This document shows positions 26,155 to 34,444 of a stretch of 64,000 bases of DNA, one piece after another (the stretch's first letter is position 1; every line of letters begins with the position of its first letter). Origin of the DNA: an uncultured Bryobacterales bacterium (GTDB lineage: Bacteria; Acidobacteriota; Terriglobia; Bryobacterales; UBA6623); assembly GCA_958295955.1 (NCBI GenBank), contig OY282420.1, positions 3,982,435 through 4,046,434 of the forward strand. The letters run 5' to 3'. The position numbers were made by a program, and so were the translations under genes. Under the pieces are notes generated by a model. It did not search any database. It had not been told where the DNA came from and saw nothing but the letters and a program-made list of their open reading frames with translations.

Positions 26155-27765
26155 ATGGCTCACGAGGTTTTGCTTGTTGCGAACGGCGACCTGCGCCTTG
26201 CGGCGAACCGCAAGTGCTGGCCGGCCCAAAAAGAGGTCGAGGACAAGCTCATCGCCGCCATCGCGCGCGAGGGCTTCGCGGCGCGGCGGGCGCACGAGTA
26301 CGACGCGGCGAAGGGGCACGGGTTCATCGACAGCCAGAAGCGCGGCCTGGAGGTCTTCCGCGCGCTCGACCGCAAGCTGCCGCTGATCGTCGTCGAGGCG
26401 GTCTGGCAGTATTCGCAGCACATCCTGGCCGGCTTGATGAGCCATGAGGGGCCGATTCTGACCGTCGCCAACTGGAGCGGCCAATGGCCCGGACTGGTGG
26501 GCATGCTCAACCTCAACGGCAGCCTGACCAAGGCGGGCGTCCCCTATTCGACGCTCTGGAGCGAAGATTTCACCGACGAGTTCTTTCTCGACGGCCTGTG
26601 CCGCTGGCTCGGCGGGAAAGCGGTGCGCCACGCGAGCGGCCACGTGCGGGCGGCCAACGACATGATGCTGCCGCACAAGGCGCAACTCGTCGGCCGCGAC
26701 GTCGCGCGGGACTTGCAGGACAAGAAAGCCATCATGGGCGTCTTCGACGAAGGTTGCATGGGCATGTTCAACGCGATCATCCCCGACCGCCTGCTGGCGC
26801 CTACCGGCGTGTTCAAGGAACGGCTCAGCCAATCCGCTCTGTGGGCCGCGATGCAAGAGGTGACGCAGGAAGAGGCGGCGGAAATCCGCGCCTGGCTCGA
26901 CGCCAAGGGGATGCGCTTCAACACCGGCGCGGACGAGGCAAGCGAGTTGACCGACGCGCAGATTCTGATGCAGTGCCGGATGTATATCGCGGCGCTGCGC
27001 ATCGCCGACGAGTTCGGCTGCGATGCGGTCGGCATCCAATACCAGCAGGGATTGAAGGACATTTGCCCGGCGTCGGACCTTGTCGAGGGGCTTTTGAACA
27101 ACGTGGACCGCCCCCCGGCCCGGTCGCCGGACGGCCGCGCGCTTTACGCGGGCCGGGCGCTGCCGCACTTCAACGAGGTCGATGAGTGCGCCGGCCTCGA
27201 TGCGCTGATTACGAACCGCATCTGGACGGCGCTCGGCTACGACCCGGAAACGACGCTGCACGACGTGCGCTACGGGGCGCCCTTCGCCGTCAACGGCAAG
27301 GAGGAGTTCGTCTGGGTCTTCGAGATTTCGGGCTCGGTTCCGCCGCAGCATCTGATCGGCGGCTACGCGGGCGCCGTCAGCGAGCGGCAGCCGCCGATGT
27401 ACTTCCCGCTGGGCGGCGGCACGATCAAGGGCGTCAGCAAGCCCGGCGAGATCGTCTGGAGCCGCATTTTCGTGGAAGACGACAGGCTCAAGGCGGACGT
27501 GGGAGCGGCCAAGGTCGTCGAGTTGCCGCCGGAGGAGACCGAGCGGCGCTGGGCGGCCACGACGCCGCAATGGCCGATCATGCATGCCGTGACCTACGGC
27601 ATCGACCGCGACCGCTTGATGGGCCGCCACAAATCGAACCACATCCAGGTTGCCTACGTTCCCGGCAAGGCGGCGGCGACGCAGGCGCTGAGCGCCAAGA
27701 TTTCGGCTTTCCGCAACCTGGGCATCGAGACGTTCCTGTGCGGCAGCGGGCACGACCTGGTCTGA
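26155..27765 (+). CDS. L-fucose/L-arabinose isomerase-fold protein
   Basis: 536 residues. The overall pattern is that of the FucI/AraA-like fold: an N-terminal Rossmann-like part (AHEVLLVANGDLRLAAN..., VEAVWQYSQHILAGLMSHEGP), a central acidic site GVFDEGCMGMFNAI, GCDAVGIQYQQGLKD, and a C-terminal HKSNHIQVAYVPGK where the family has its metal-ligand histidine. Acidobacteria and Planctomycetes carry such 'fucose isomerase-like' proteins with unknown sugar specificity. The assignment of the Glu/His metal site is by analogy. Possible stand-alone unit: no sugar kinase or aldolase nearby. It is the first ordinary metabolic gene after the island. Confidence 0.65.
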   Translation: MAHEVLLVANGDLRLAANRKCWPAQKEVEDKLIAAIAREGFAARRAHEYDAAKGHGFIDSQKRGLEVFRALDRKLPLIVVEAVWQYSQHILAGLMSHEGPILTVANWSGQWPGLVGMLNLNGSLTKAGVPYSTLWSEDFTDEFFLDGLCRWLGGKAVRHASGHVRAANDMMLPHKAQLVGRDVARDLQDKKAIMGVFDEGCMGMFNAIIPDRLLAPTGVFKERLSQSALWAAMQEVTQEEAAEIRAWLDAKGMRFNTGADEASELTDAQILMQCRMYIAALRIADEFGCDAVGIQYQQGLKDICPASDLVEGLLNNVDRPPARSPDGRALYAGRALPHFNEVDECAGLDALITNRIWTALGYDPETTLHDVRYGAPFAVNGKEEFVWVFEISGSVPPQHLIGGYAGAVSERQPPMYFPLGGGTIKGVSKPGEIVWSRIFVEDDRLKADVGAAKVVELPPEETERRWAATTPQWPIMHAVTYGIDRDRLMGRHKSNHIQVAYVPGKAAATQALSAKISAFRNLGIETFLCGSGHDLV

Positions 27766-27846
27766 GCGGCGCGGGTTGCGCATTCCGCGGCGGTGACGCT
27801 ACGCTACTGAATCGTTAAAGATATGGGGATCGTCAAGGAAAGAGGT

Positions 27847-28641
27847 ATGCGAGCATTTTTGCCTTTCGCCGCCGCGGCGGCGGTTTTGTGCGCGACTGCG
27901 GCGGCCCGAACGCACGAAACCAATCCGTTCGGCTCCGCCGAAGACTTTGCCGTCGGCAAACGGCTGTACCGCGTCAATTGCGGCGTGTGCCACGGCATGG
28001 AAGGGAAGACCGGGCGCGGCGCGCGGCTGGCGCGCAAGGTCCACCGGCGGGCGAATACCGACGCCGAGATGTTCGATCTCATCGAAAAGGGCGTGCCCGG
28101 CACCGACATGCCGGGCCTGTGGCTGGGAGAGGACGACATCTGGAAGATTCTGCTTTTCGTGCGCACGTTCGAGAAGACGGCGGAAGAACCTTGCGCCGCC
28201 GCGCCGGGGGACGCCGCCCAAGGCAAGGACATCTTCTTCAACCGCGCCGCTTGCGCCGCGTGCCATACGGTGGGCATGGGCGGCGGCCGCCTCGGTCCGG
28301 ACATGAGCTTTGCCGGCGCGTCGTTTTCGCGGGAGCAGCTTCGCGTCGCGCTGGTCGAGCCGCACCGCGACGTCGCCGAGCGCTACCGCGTCGGGCGCGT
28401 CGAGACGCAAGACGGCAAGAAGCGCGAAGGCGTCGTGATGGCGGAGAACGGCTATTCGCTCTTTTTGATGGACCGCTCGGAGGAAACGCTCGGTTTCCAA
28501 AAAGCGGAGTTGAAGTCTTTTCAGATTTCGCGTGAATCGTTGATGCCTTCGTACGCGGGCGTCTTGAGCGCGGCGGATATGGACCACCTGCTGGCCTATC
28601 TCTGTTCGCTGCGCGGTTCCGAAAAGGGGGCAGCGCAATGA
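27847..28641 (+). CDS. Exported dihaem c-type cytochrome
   Basis: 264 residues. Signal peptide (RAFLPFAAAAAVLCATAAA), then two class I cytochrome c haem sites: CGVCH (45-49) and CAACH (136-140), the latter in an Acidobacteria/Planctomycetes-type 'HTVGMGGGRLGPDMSF' context, the start of the haem-binding domain with GxLGP Met-ligand region. ATG 27847 is preferred over 27823: AAGGAAAGAGG lies immediately upstream and the signal peptide then starts properly. The stop overlaps the PQQ dehydrogenase start (ATGA), so this is most likely the electron acceptor for that enzyme in the periplasm. Confidence 0.92.
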   Translation: MRAFLPFAAAAAVLCATAAARTHETNPFGSAEDFAVGKRLYRVNCGVCHGMEGKTGRGARLARKVHRRANTDAEMFDLIEKGVPGTDMPGLWLGEDDIWKILLFVRTFEKTAEEPCAAAPGDAAQGKDIFFNRAACAACHTVGMGGGRLGPDMSFAGASFSREQLRVALVEPHRDVAERYRVGRVETQDGKKREGVVMAENGYSLFLMDRSEETLGFQKAELKSFQISRESLMPSYAGVLSAADMDHLLAYLCSLRGSEKGAAQ

Positions 28642-30233
28642 TCCGTTCGTATCTCGGCGCGGTTTTGGGCGTCGTTCTGGCCTGTGCGGCGGCGCCGGCC
28701 CAGGTTTCGTACGGCGACCTCGTCAAGGCGCAAGAGCAGCCCCGCAACTGGCTCAACTATCACGGCGGGTATTCCGGGCAGCGGCACAGCGGGTTGACCG
28801 AGATCACGCCGGAAAACGTGAAGAACCTGCGGCTGAAGTGGGCGTTTCAAGAAAGAATGAGCGAAAAGTTCGAGACGACCCCGCTGGCGCTCGACGGCGT
28901 GCTGTACATCACGGTTCCCCCCGGAGACGTCTATGCGCTCGACGCGGAGACCGGCGCGCGGCTCTGGCGCTATTCGCGGAATCTGCCGCCGAAGCTGATC
29001 GCCTGCTGCGGGCTGGTCAACCGCGGGCTGGGCATGCTCGGCGATCGGCTGTTCATGGCTACGCTCGACGCCTACACGATCGCCCTCGACCGCAAGACCG
29101 GACGCCTGCTGTGGGAGTCGAAGATGATCGACTATTCCCAGGGTTACTCGGGGACGCTCGCGCCGCTGGTGGTGAAAGACAAGGTGATGACGGGCACGGC
29201 GGGCGGCGAGTACGGCATCCGCGGATTCATCGACGCCTACGACGTCGAGACGGGCGAGCGGTCGTGGCGCTTTTACACGATTCCCGGGCCGGGGGAGTTC
29301 GGTCATGACACCTGGGCCGGCGATTCGTGGCGGCGCGGCGGCGCGTCGATCTGGATCACGCCTTCCTACGACCCCGAGCTCAACCTGGTTTACTGGGGCG
29401 TGGGCAACCCCGGGCCGGACTGGAACGGGGACGTGCGCCTGGGCGACAACCTGTTTTCCGATTCGGTCGTGGCGCTCGACGCGGATACCGGGGAACGGAA
29501 ATGGCACTTTCAGTTCACGCCCCACGATGTCCACGACTGGGACGCCACGCAGGTGATGGTGCTCTTCGACAGCGAGTACAAGGGCGAAGAGCGCAAGCTG
29601 CTGGTCACCTTCAACCGCAACGGATTCAGCTATCTGCTCGACCGCGAAAGCGGCGAGTTCCTGCGCGCCGGCGAGTACGTCAAGCAGGACTGGGCGATCG
29701 GCATCGACGAAGAGGGGCGTCCGATCCGCCGGCCGGGCAAGCTGCCCACCGCCGAGGGCAACGAAGTTTATCCCCGCGTGGCCGGCGGCACGAACTGGAT
29801 GTCGCCTACGTTCAGCCCGCAGACCAATTTGATTTACGTCACTTGCGGCGAAGGCAGCAGCATTTACGTCAAGGGGCCGAGCGAATACAGGCCGGGGACG
29901 CGCTATTGGGGCAGCATGTTCCTGAACGAAGAGACCAGCCGGGATTGGACCGGCGCCGTGCGGGCGTTCGATCCGCTGACGGGCAAGAAGGTATGGGAGC
30001 ATCCGCTGTTCCGTCCGACGCTTGCCGGTCTGGTTTCCACGGCGGGCGGGCTTGTCTTTGCCGGAACCTCGGACGGATTTTTCAAGGCCCTCGACGCCGC
30101 GAGCGGCGAGGAGTTGTGGCGGATCAATCTCGGCGCCCAGATCATCGCCAGTCCGATCAGCTTCGGCAGCAAGGGCCGGCAGCATGTCGCCGTCGCTGCG
30201 GGCGGCGGCATATTCGTGTTCGCGCTGCCTTGA
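28638..30233 (+). CDS. PQQ-dependent alcohol-type dehydrogenase, lanthanide signature
   Basis: 531 residues, periplasmic (signal MIRSYLGAVLGVVLACAAAPA), an eight-bladed quinoprotein propeller. The adjacent cysteines Cys123-Cys124 (IACCGLVNRG) are the vicinal disulfide over PQQ. The active site reads TPHDVHDWDA: Asp300 aligns with the catalytic base and Asp302, two residues on, is the position that is Ala/Ser in calcium enzymes and Asp in lanthanide-dependent XoxF/PedH types. GVGNPGPDWNGDVRLGDN is the metal/PQQ loop. Coupled to a dihaem cytochrome upstream. Substrate unknown (alcohols, aldehydes or sugars are possible). Confidence 0.9.
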   Translation: MIRSYLGAVLGVVLACAAAPAQVSYGDLVKAQEQPRNWLNYHGGYSGQRHSGLTEITPENVKNLRLKWAFQERMSEKFETTPLALDGVLYITVPPGDVYALDAETGARLWRYSRNLPPKLIACCGLVNRGLGMLGDRLFMATLDAYTIALDRKTGRLLWESKMIDYSQGYSGTLAPLVVKDKVMTGTAGGEYGIRGFIDAYDVETGERSWRFYTIPGPGEFGHDTWAGDSWRRGGASIWITPSYDPELNLVYWGVGNPGPDWNGDVRLGDNLFSDSVVALDADTGERKWHFQFTPHDVHDWDATQVMVLFDSEYKGEERKLLVTFNRNGFSYLLDRESGEFLRAGEYVKQDWAIGIDEEGRPIRRPGKLPTAEGNEVYPRVAGGTNWMSPTFSPQTNLIYVTCGEGSSIYVKGPSEYRPGTRYWGSMFLNEETSRDWTGAVRAFDPLTGKKVWEHPLFRPTLAGLVSTAGGLVFAGTSDGFFKALDAASGEELWRINLGAQIIASPISFGSKGRQHVAVAAGGGIFVFALP

Positions 30234-30336
30234 CGCCTGCGCGCGGACGCCCGAATTGCCGCAAACCGACGCCTGCATTGCGCTGCCGCGAAGTCGGCGC
30301 CCGCGTAGGGCTTCGCCCAATCCCCGGATTCCGGTC

Positions 30337-30342
30337 TATAAT
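30337..30342 (+). promoter_or_regulatory. -10 box of the enoyl-CoA hydratase gene
   Basis: A perfect TATAAT 21 bases before ATG 30364 in a 131-base gap otherwise without features. No good -35 hexamer at 16-18 bases; a weak CTTCGC lies 20 bases upstream. Confidence 0.5.
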
Positions 30343-30363
30343 GGGGGGCGCGCCAGGGGAGGC

Positions 30364-31182
30364 ATGATTCAAGTGAGTGTCGCCATGCCCGAAACCATGC
30401 TGTTCGAAATGCGCGGCGGCGTCGCGCTGCTCGCTTTCAATCGGCCGGAGCGGAACAACGCCATGACCCCGGCGATGCGCGAGCGCTATTTCGACCTGCT
30501 CGAGCAGTGCGCCGGAGACCCGAGCGTGCGCGCGGTCGTGCTGACCGGGGCGGGGAAGTCTTTCAGCGTCGGCGCCGACACGCAGGCGCTGCAGAAACTC
30601 GACCCCGACGCCGCCGGCCGGGCGCGCACGGCGCCGGAGAGGCCGGTCCATTACCCGCTGTCGATCCCGAAGCCGATTATTGGCGCGATCAACGGCGGCT
30701 GCGCGGGCGTCTCGTTCGTGCATGCGCTCTGTTGCGACATTCGTTTCGCCGCGGCGGGGGCGAAGATGACCACGGCATTCGTGCGCCGCGGACTGATCGC
30801 CGAGTACGGCGTCTCGTGGCTGCTGCCGCGGCTGATCGGCCAGTCGCGGGCGCTCGATCTGCTGCTTTCCGGCCGGGTGATCTTGGCCGAGGAAGCGCAG
30901 CAACTCGGTCTCGTCAATGCGGTTTATCCGCGGGAGGAGTTGGTCGACCGGGCGGTCGCCTACGCTCAGGATCTGGCGGACAACTGCTCGCCGGCTTCCA
31001 TGGCGGCGATCAAGAGCCAGGTTTACGGCGACTTCGGCGCTACGCTCGACGAGTCGGCGGCGCGGGCGCGGGCAGAAATGGCGTCGTCGTTCCGGCGGCC
31101 CGACTTCCAGGAAGGCGTGGCGAGCTTTATCGAGAAGCGCCAAGCCGCATTCCCGCCGTTGCCGGCCGGCTCTACTGAATGA
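30364..31182 (+). CDS. Enoyl-CoA hydratase/isomerase family protein
   Basis: 272 residues, crotonase fold. The oxyanion-hole segments are GAGKSFSVGADTQALQ and IGAINGGCAGVSFVHAL. The first catalytic Glu of true hydratases (position in GGGxE) is absent: the sequence reads CAGVSF. The second site reads RRGLIAEYGVSWLLPRL, the pattern of isomerase-like (PaaG/ECI) crotonases. So a plain hydratase role is doubtful and an isomerase, hydrolase or other CoA activity is as likely. AGGGGAGG lies just upstream of ATG 30364. The 3' end overlaps the convergent thymidine phosphorylase stop by 11 bases. Confidence 0.88.
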   Translation: MIQVSVAMPETMLFEMRGGVALLAFNRPERNNAMTPAMRERYFDLLEQCAGDPSVRAVVLTGAGKSFSVGADTQALQKLDPDAAGRARTAPERPVHYPLSIPKPIIGAINGGCAGVSFVHALCCDIRFAAAGAKMTTAFVRRGLIAEYGVSWLLPRLIGQSRALDLLLSGRVILAEEAQQLGLVNAVYPREELVDRAVAYAQDLADNCSPASMAAIKSQVYGDFGATLDESAARARAEMASSFRRPDFQEGVASFIEKRQAAFPPLPAGSTE

Positions 31183-32479
31183 GATCGAGCACGAGATCGC
31201 GGGGCTCGGGCACGTTGGCCGACAGGCGGAACGCATCCTCGACCAGTTGCACGGCCTCGGCCAGGTTCGTCTCGTCGGTGTAGTAGAGCGCGCAGAGTCC
31301 CGAGCCGGCGACCACATTGTCGCCCACTTTGGCTTGCAGGACAATGCCGACCGCGGGGTCGATTTTATCTTCCGCGTCGGTACGGCCGGCGCCCAACAGC
31401 ACCGCGGCGCGGCCGATGTCGTCGGCGTTGATGCGGCTGATATAGCCGTCGCGGGGAGAGGTGATGACGTGCTCGCCGGAAGCGTTCGGCAGCGACTCGA
31501 ACTGCTGCAAGACGTTGGCGTTGCCGCCTTGCGCGGCGATGACGTTGCGCAAGACTTCCAGCGCCGAGCCGTCTTCGAGCGCCGTGTTGGCCTGCTCGCG
31601 GGCGCTGTCGATGGAGATCAGCGGGTTGCCCATGAAGATCATGCGCGCCGCGGCTTCGACCGCCAGGCCGGTGAGATCAGGCGGGCCTTGCCCTTGGAGC
31701 GTCTGGGAGGCTTCCATGATCTCCAATGCGTTGCCGATGGTGAAACCCAAGGGTTGATCCATGTCGGTAAGCAGGGCTTGAACCTTCACGTCCATCCGCC
31801 GGCCGATGCCGATCATCAACTGCGCCAGGCGGCGGGCCTCGGTGCGCCCCGAGAGCAGCGATCCCTTGCCGACCTTGACGTCGAGGACGAGGCCGTCGAG
31901 CCCCTCGGCGAGCTTCTTCGACATCGCCGAAGCGGCGATCAACGCTTGGGAGCCGACGGTTGCGGTTGCTTCGCGCAGAGCGTACAAACGCTTGTCCGCG
32001 GGGGCCAACTCGTTGCTCTGTGCGGTGAACGCCAGCCCGAATTCGGTTACCAGGTCTTCGAAGTCCGCCAGCGCGAGTTGGGTGCGGAACCCGGGGATCG
32101 ACTGGAGCTTGTCCAGGGTTCCGCCCGTGTGACCGATGCCGCGTTCGGCGATGACGGGAACCGCCAGCCCGCAGGCCGCGGCGACCGGCGCGGCGATCAG
32201 CGATATTTTGTCGCCGACGCCGCCGGTCGAGTGGTAGTCCACCTTGGCTTTGGGCACTGCGGAGAGGTCGACGCGCTGCCCGCAGCGGAGCATCGCCGCC
32301 GTCAGCGCGGCGGCTTCGGCGTCGTTGAATCCGTTGCACGTGCCGGCCATCAGAAAGGCGGCCATTTGCGCATCGGAAATTTCCGCGCGGATATATCCGT
32401 TGATCAGCCGTTCGAGCTCTTCGAGAGCCAGTTCTTCGCTATTGCGCTTGCGGCGGATCAAATCTACAATTCTGTCCAT
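31172..32479 (-). CDS. Thymidine/pyrimidine-nucleoside phosphorylase
   Basis: 435 residues, full length. It splits thymidine or uridine with phosphate to base and sugar-1-phosphate in nucleoside salvage. Seen: N-terminal helical domain, phosphate-binding YHSTGGVGDKISLIAAPV, ERGIGHTGGTLDKLQSIPG, LVLDVKVGKGSLL, and the C-terminal barrel-sandwich (ASGEHVITSPRDGYI...). Start ATG 32479 (MDRIVDLIRRKR). AAGAGGA lies about 11 bases upstream on the minus strand. A single-gene unit divergent from the methyltransferase at 32666. Whether it is DeoA-like or Pdp-like is not decided by what I see. Confidence 0.95.
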   Translation of the reverse strand: MDRIVDLIRRKRNSEELALEELERLINGYIRAEISDAQMAAFLMAGTCNGFNDAEAAALTAAMLRCGQRVDLSAVPKAKVDYHSTGGVGDKISLIAAPVAAACGLAVPVIAERGIGHTGGTLDKLQSIPGFRTQLALADFEDLVTEFGLAFTAQSNELAPADKRLYALREATATVGSQALIAASAMSKKLAEGLDGLVLDVKVGKGSLLSGRTEARRLAQLMIGIGRRMDVKVQALLTDMDQPLGFTIGNALEIMEASQTLQGQGPPDLTGLAVEAAARMIFMGNPLISIDSAREQANTALEDGSALEVLRNVIAAQGGNANVLQQFESLPNASGEHVITSPRDGYISRINADDIGRAAVLLGAGRTDAEDKIDPAVGIVLQAKVGDNVVAGSGLCALYYTDETNLAEAVQLVEDAFRLSANVPEPRDLVLDLIQ

Positions 32480-32623
32480 AAGTGGTACATTCCTCTTGAG
32501 ATAACCCTGGAAACGGGCAACTTTTCTGCGGAACGCAAGACTTTCAGCTTAGCACGGGACGGCAGCTAAAATACAGAAAAACGTACGGGTTTTCCGCTGA
32601 ACCGGATGTCCGTCGGGGTATCG

Positions 32624-32647
32624 CGCGGCGGCGCCCGCCGCGTTTTT
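32624..32647 (+). terminator. Hairpin plus T-run in the leader of the methyltransferase gene
   Basis: Perfect 8-bp stem CGCGGCGG/CCGCCGCG with a 3-base loop, followed by five T (32643-32647), on the plus strand and only 18 bases before ATG 32666. It has the form of an intrinsic terminator; in this position it could be a leader attenuator or insulate the gene from readthrough. Confidence 0.5.
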
Positions 32648-32665
32648 GCTCACGATTGGGGGGAT

Positions 32666-33427
32666 ATGGCGCGGGTTCGAGACGCAGCGAGTTGGGACGC
32701 GGGGCAATATGCCCGCGATTCGCGTTTTGTCTCCGATCTCGGGGAGCCGTTGATCGAGTTGTTGGCGCCGGCGGCGGGAGAGCGCATTCTCGATTTGGGC
32801 TGCGGGGACGGCGCGCTGAGCGCAAAGTTGGCCGCGCGGGGCTGCTCGGTTGTCGGCATCGATTCGAGCGCATCAATGGCCGCCGCCGCCCGCGCCCGGG
32901 GTCTCGACTGCCGGGTCGCCGACGCCGCCGCACTGCCCTTCCGCGCGGAGTTCGACGGGGTTTTCTCGAACGCCGCGCTGCACTGGATATTGGCTCCGGA
33001 TACGGTTCTCGCGGCGGTTGCGCGGGCGCTGAAGCCCGGCGGGAGATTCGTCGGCGAATTCGGCGGGGCCGGCAACGTGAGCGCGATTGTCCGCGCCTTG
33101 CGGGCGGCGTTGGCCGGCGGCGGCGCCGATTTCGATGAGTTGTCTCCCTGGTACTTTCCCTCTCCCGAGGAATACCGCGGGCGATTGGAACGGGTCGGCT
33201 TCCGCGTTACCGCAATCGACCTATTTGCGCGGCCGACGCCTTTGCCGGGCGATATCTCCGCTTGGCTCAAGATTTTCGCGGCGCCGTTCATCGAGGCGCC
33301 GGACGGCGGCGCGGACGCCATGTACGACGAACTGCGCGAGCGGCTGCGCCCCGAGCTTTGGGACGGCGAGAAGTGGACGGTGGACTACGTTCGCCTGCGC
33401 TTCGCGGCCGTGCTCGACGCCGCCTGA
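32666..33427 (+). CDS. Class I SAM-dependent methyltransferase
   Basis: 253 residues of the trans-aconitate/ubiquinone-type small-molecule methyltransferase group. N-terminal WDAGQYARDSRFVSDLG, SAM motif I ILDLGCGDGALSAKL, acidic motif II VVGIDSSASM, and motif IV region GVFSNAALHWILAPDTVL, characteristic of Tam-like enzymes. ATG 32666 is preferred over 32606, which lies within and upstream of the hairpin; a G-rich run precedes 32666. The gene is followed by glyQ after 93 bases. Substrate unknown. Confidence 0.88.
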   Translation: MARVRDAASWDAGQYARDSRFVSDLGEPLIELLAPAAGERILDLGCGDGALSAKLAARGCSVVGIDSSASMAAAARARGLDCRVADAAALPFRAEFDGVFSNAALHWILAPDTVLAAVARALKPGGRFVGEFGGAGNVSAIVRALRAALAGGGADFDELSPWYFPSPEEYRGRLERVGFRVTAIDLFARPTPLPGDISAWLKIFAAPFIEAPDGGADAMYDELRERLRPELWDGEKWTVDYVRLRFAAVLDAA

Positions 33428-33520
33428 AGCCGGCTGCAACGAGCGCACGGCGTGTTATTCTGAAAACTTGCCTCCCGGGCCGCAGGCGGCCCTTCCGCTC
33501 CACCTCGGAGACTGTTTTCA

Positions 33521-34444
33521 ATGTTGCACCGCGCGGCCCCGGCGCTGACTTTTCAGGACGTTATCTTTCGGCTCAAGTCCTACTGGGCCGAGAAAGGCTG
33601 CATCGTTCAGGAACCGCTCGACTGCGAGGTCGGCGCCGGGACCATGTGCCCGGAGACGTTTCTCCGCGTTCTGGGTCCGGACCCGTATAACGTCGTTTAC
33701 GTACAGCCGAGCCGGCGGCCGGCGGACGGCCGATACGGCGAGAATCCGAACCGCCTCTACAAGCACATGCAGTTGCAAGTGATCTTGAAGCCTGCGCCGG
33801 AGGACGTGATCGAGCTGTACATGAAGAGCCTCGAGGCGATCGGCATCGATCTGACGCGCCACGACTGGAAACTCGAGGAGGATAACTGGGAATCGCCGAC
33901 GCTGGGCGCCTGGGGCGTCGGCTGGCAGGTGATGCTCGACGGACTGGAAATCACGCAGTTCACTTACTTCCAGCAATGCGGGGGCATCGACCTCGAAGTC
34001 GTTCCCGCCGAGTTGACTTACGGACTCGAGCGCCTGACGGCGTTTATCCAGAACGTCGAAAGCGTTTACGACATTCGCTGGAACGACCGCGTCCGCTACC
34101 GCGACGTCCGTTTCGCCGACGAACGGCAGTACTCGGTCTATAACTTCGAGGAGGCCGACGTGGATTCCATCTGGAAGGAGTTCGACCTGCACGAAGCCGA
34201 GTGCCGGCGCTTGCTCGACGCGTACAACGGTCTTGAAGACCGCGCGGCGCGCGAACGCTTTCCGCTGCTCGCGGCGCACGACCGGACGCTCAAATGCTCG
34301 CACCTGTTCAACCTGCTTCAGGCGCGCGGCGCGATCAGCGTAACCGAGCGCGCCGTCGTGATCCAGCGGGTGCGCAATCTGGCGGTCGGCGTCGCCAAAT
34401 CGTGGGTCGATCAGCAGCGGGGAACCGCCGGGGCGGCGTCATGA
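33521..34444 (+). CDS. glyQ: Glycine-tRNA ligase alpha subunit
   Basis: 307 residues. Catalytic subunit of the bacterial alpha2-beta2 glycyl-tRNA synthetase, which charges tRNA-Gly. Conserved stretches: [76 protein letters not shown] 33521 gives a normal N-terminus. The stop overlaps the glyS start (ATGA), the usual coupled pair. Confidence 0.98.
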   Translation: MLHRAAPALTFQDVIFRLKSYWAEKGCIVQEPLDCEVGAGTMCPETFLRVLGPDPYNVVYVQPSRRPADGRYGENPNRLYKHMQLQVILKPAPEDVIELYMKSLEAIGIDLTRHDWKLEEDNWESPTLGAWGVGWQVMLDGLEITQFTYFQQCGGIDLEVVPAELTYGLERLTAFIQNVESVYDIRWNDRVRYRDVRFADERQYSVYNFEEADVDSIWKEFDLHEAECRRLLDAYNGLEDRAARERFPLLAAHDRTLKCSHLFNLLQARGAISVTERAVVIQRVRNLAVGVAKSWVDQQRGTAGAAS

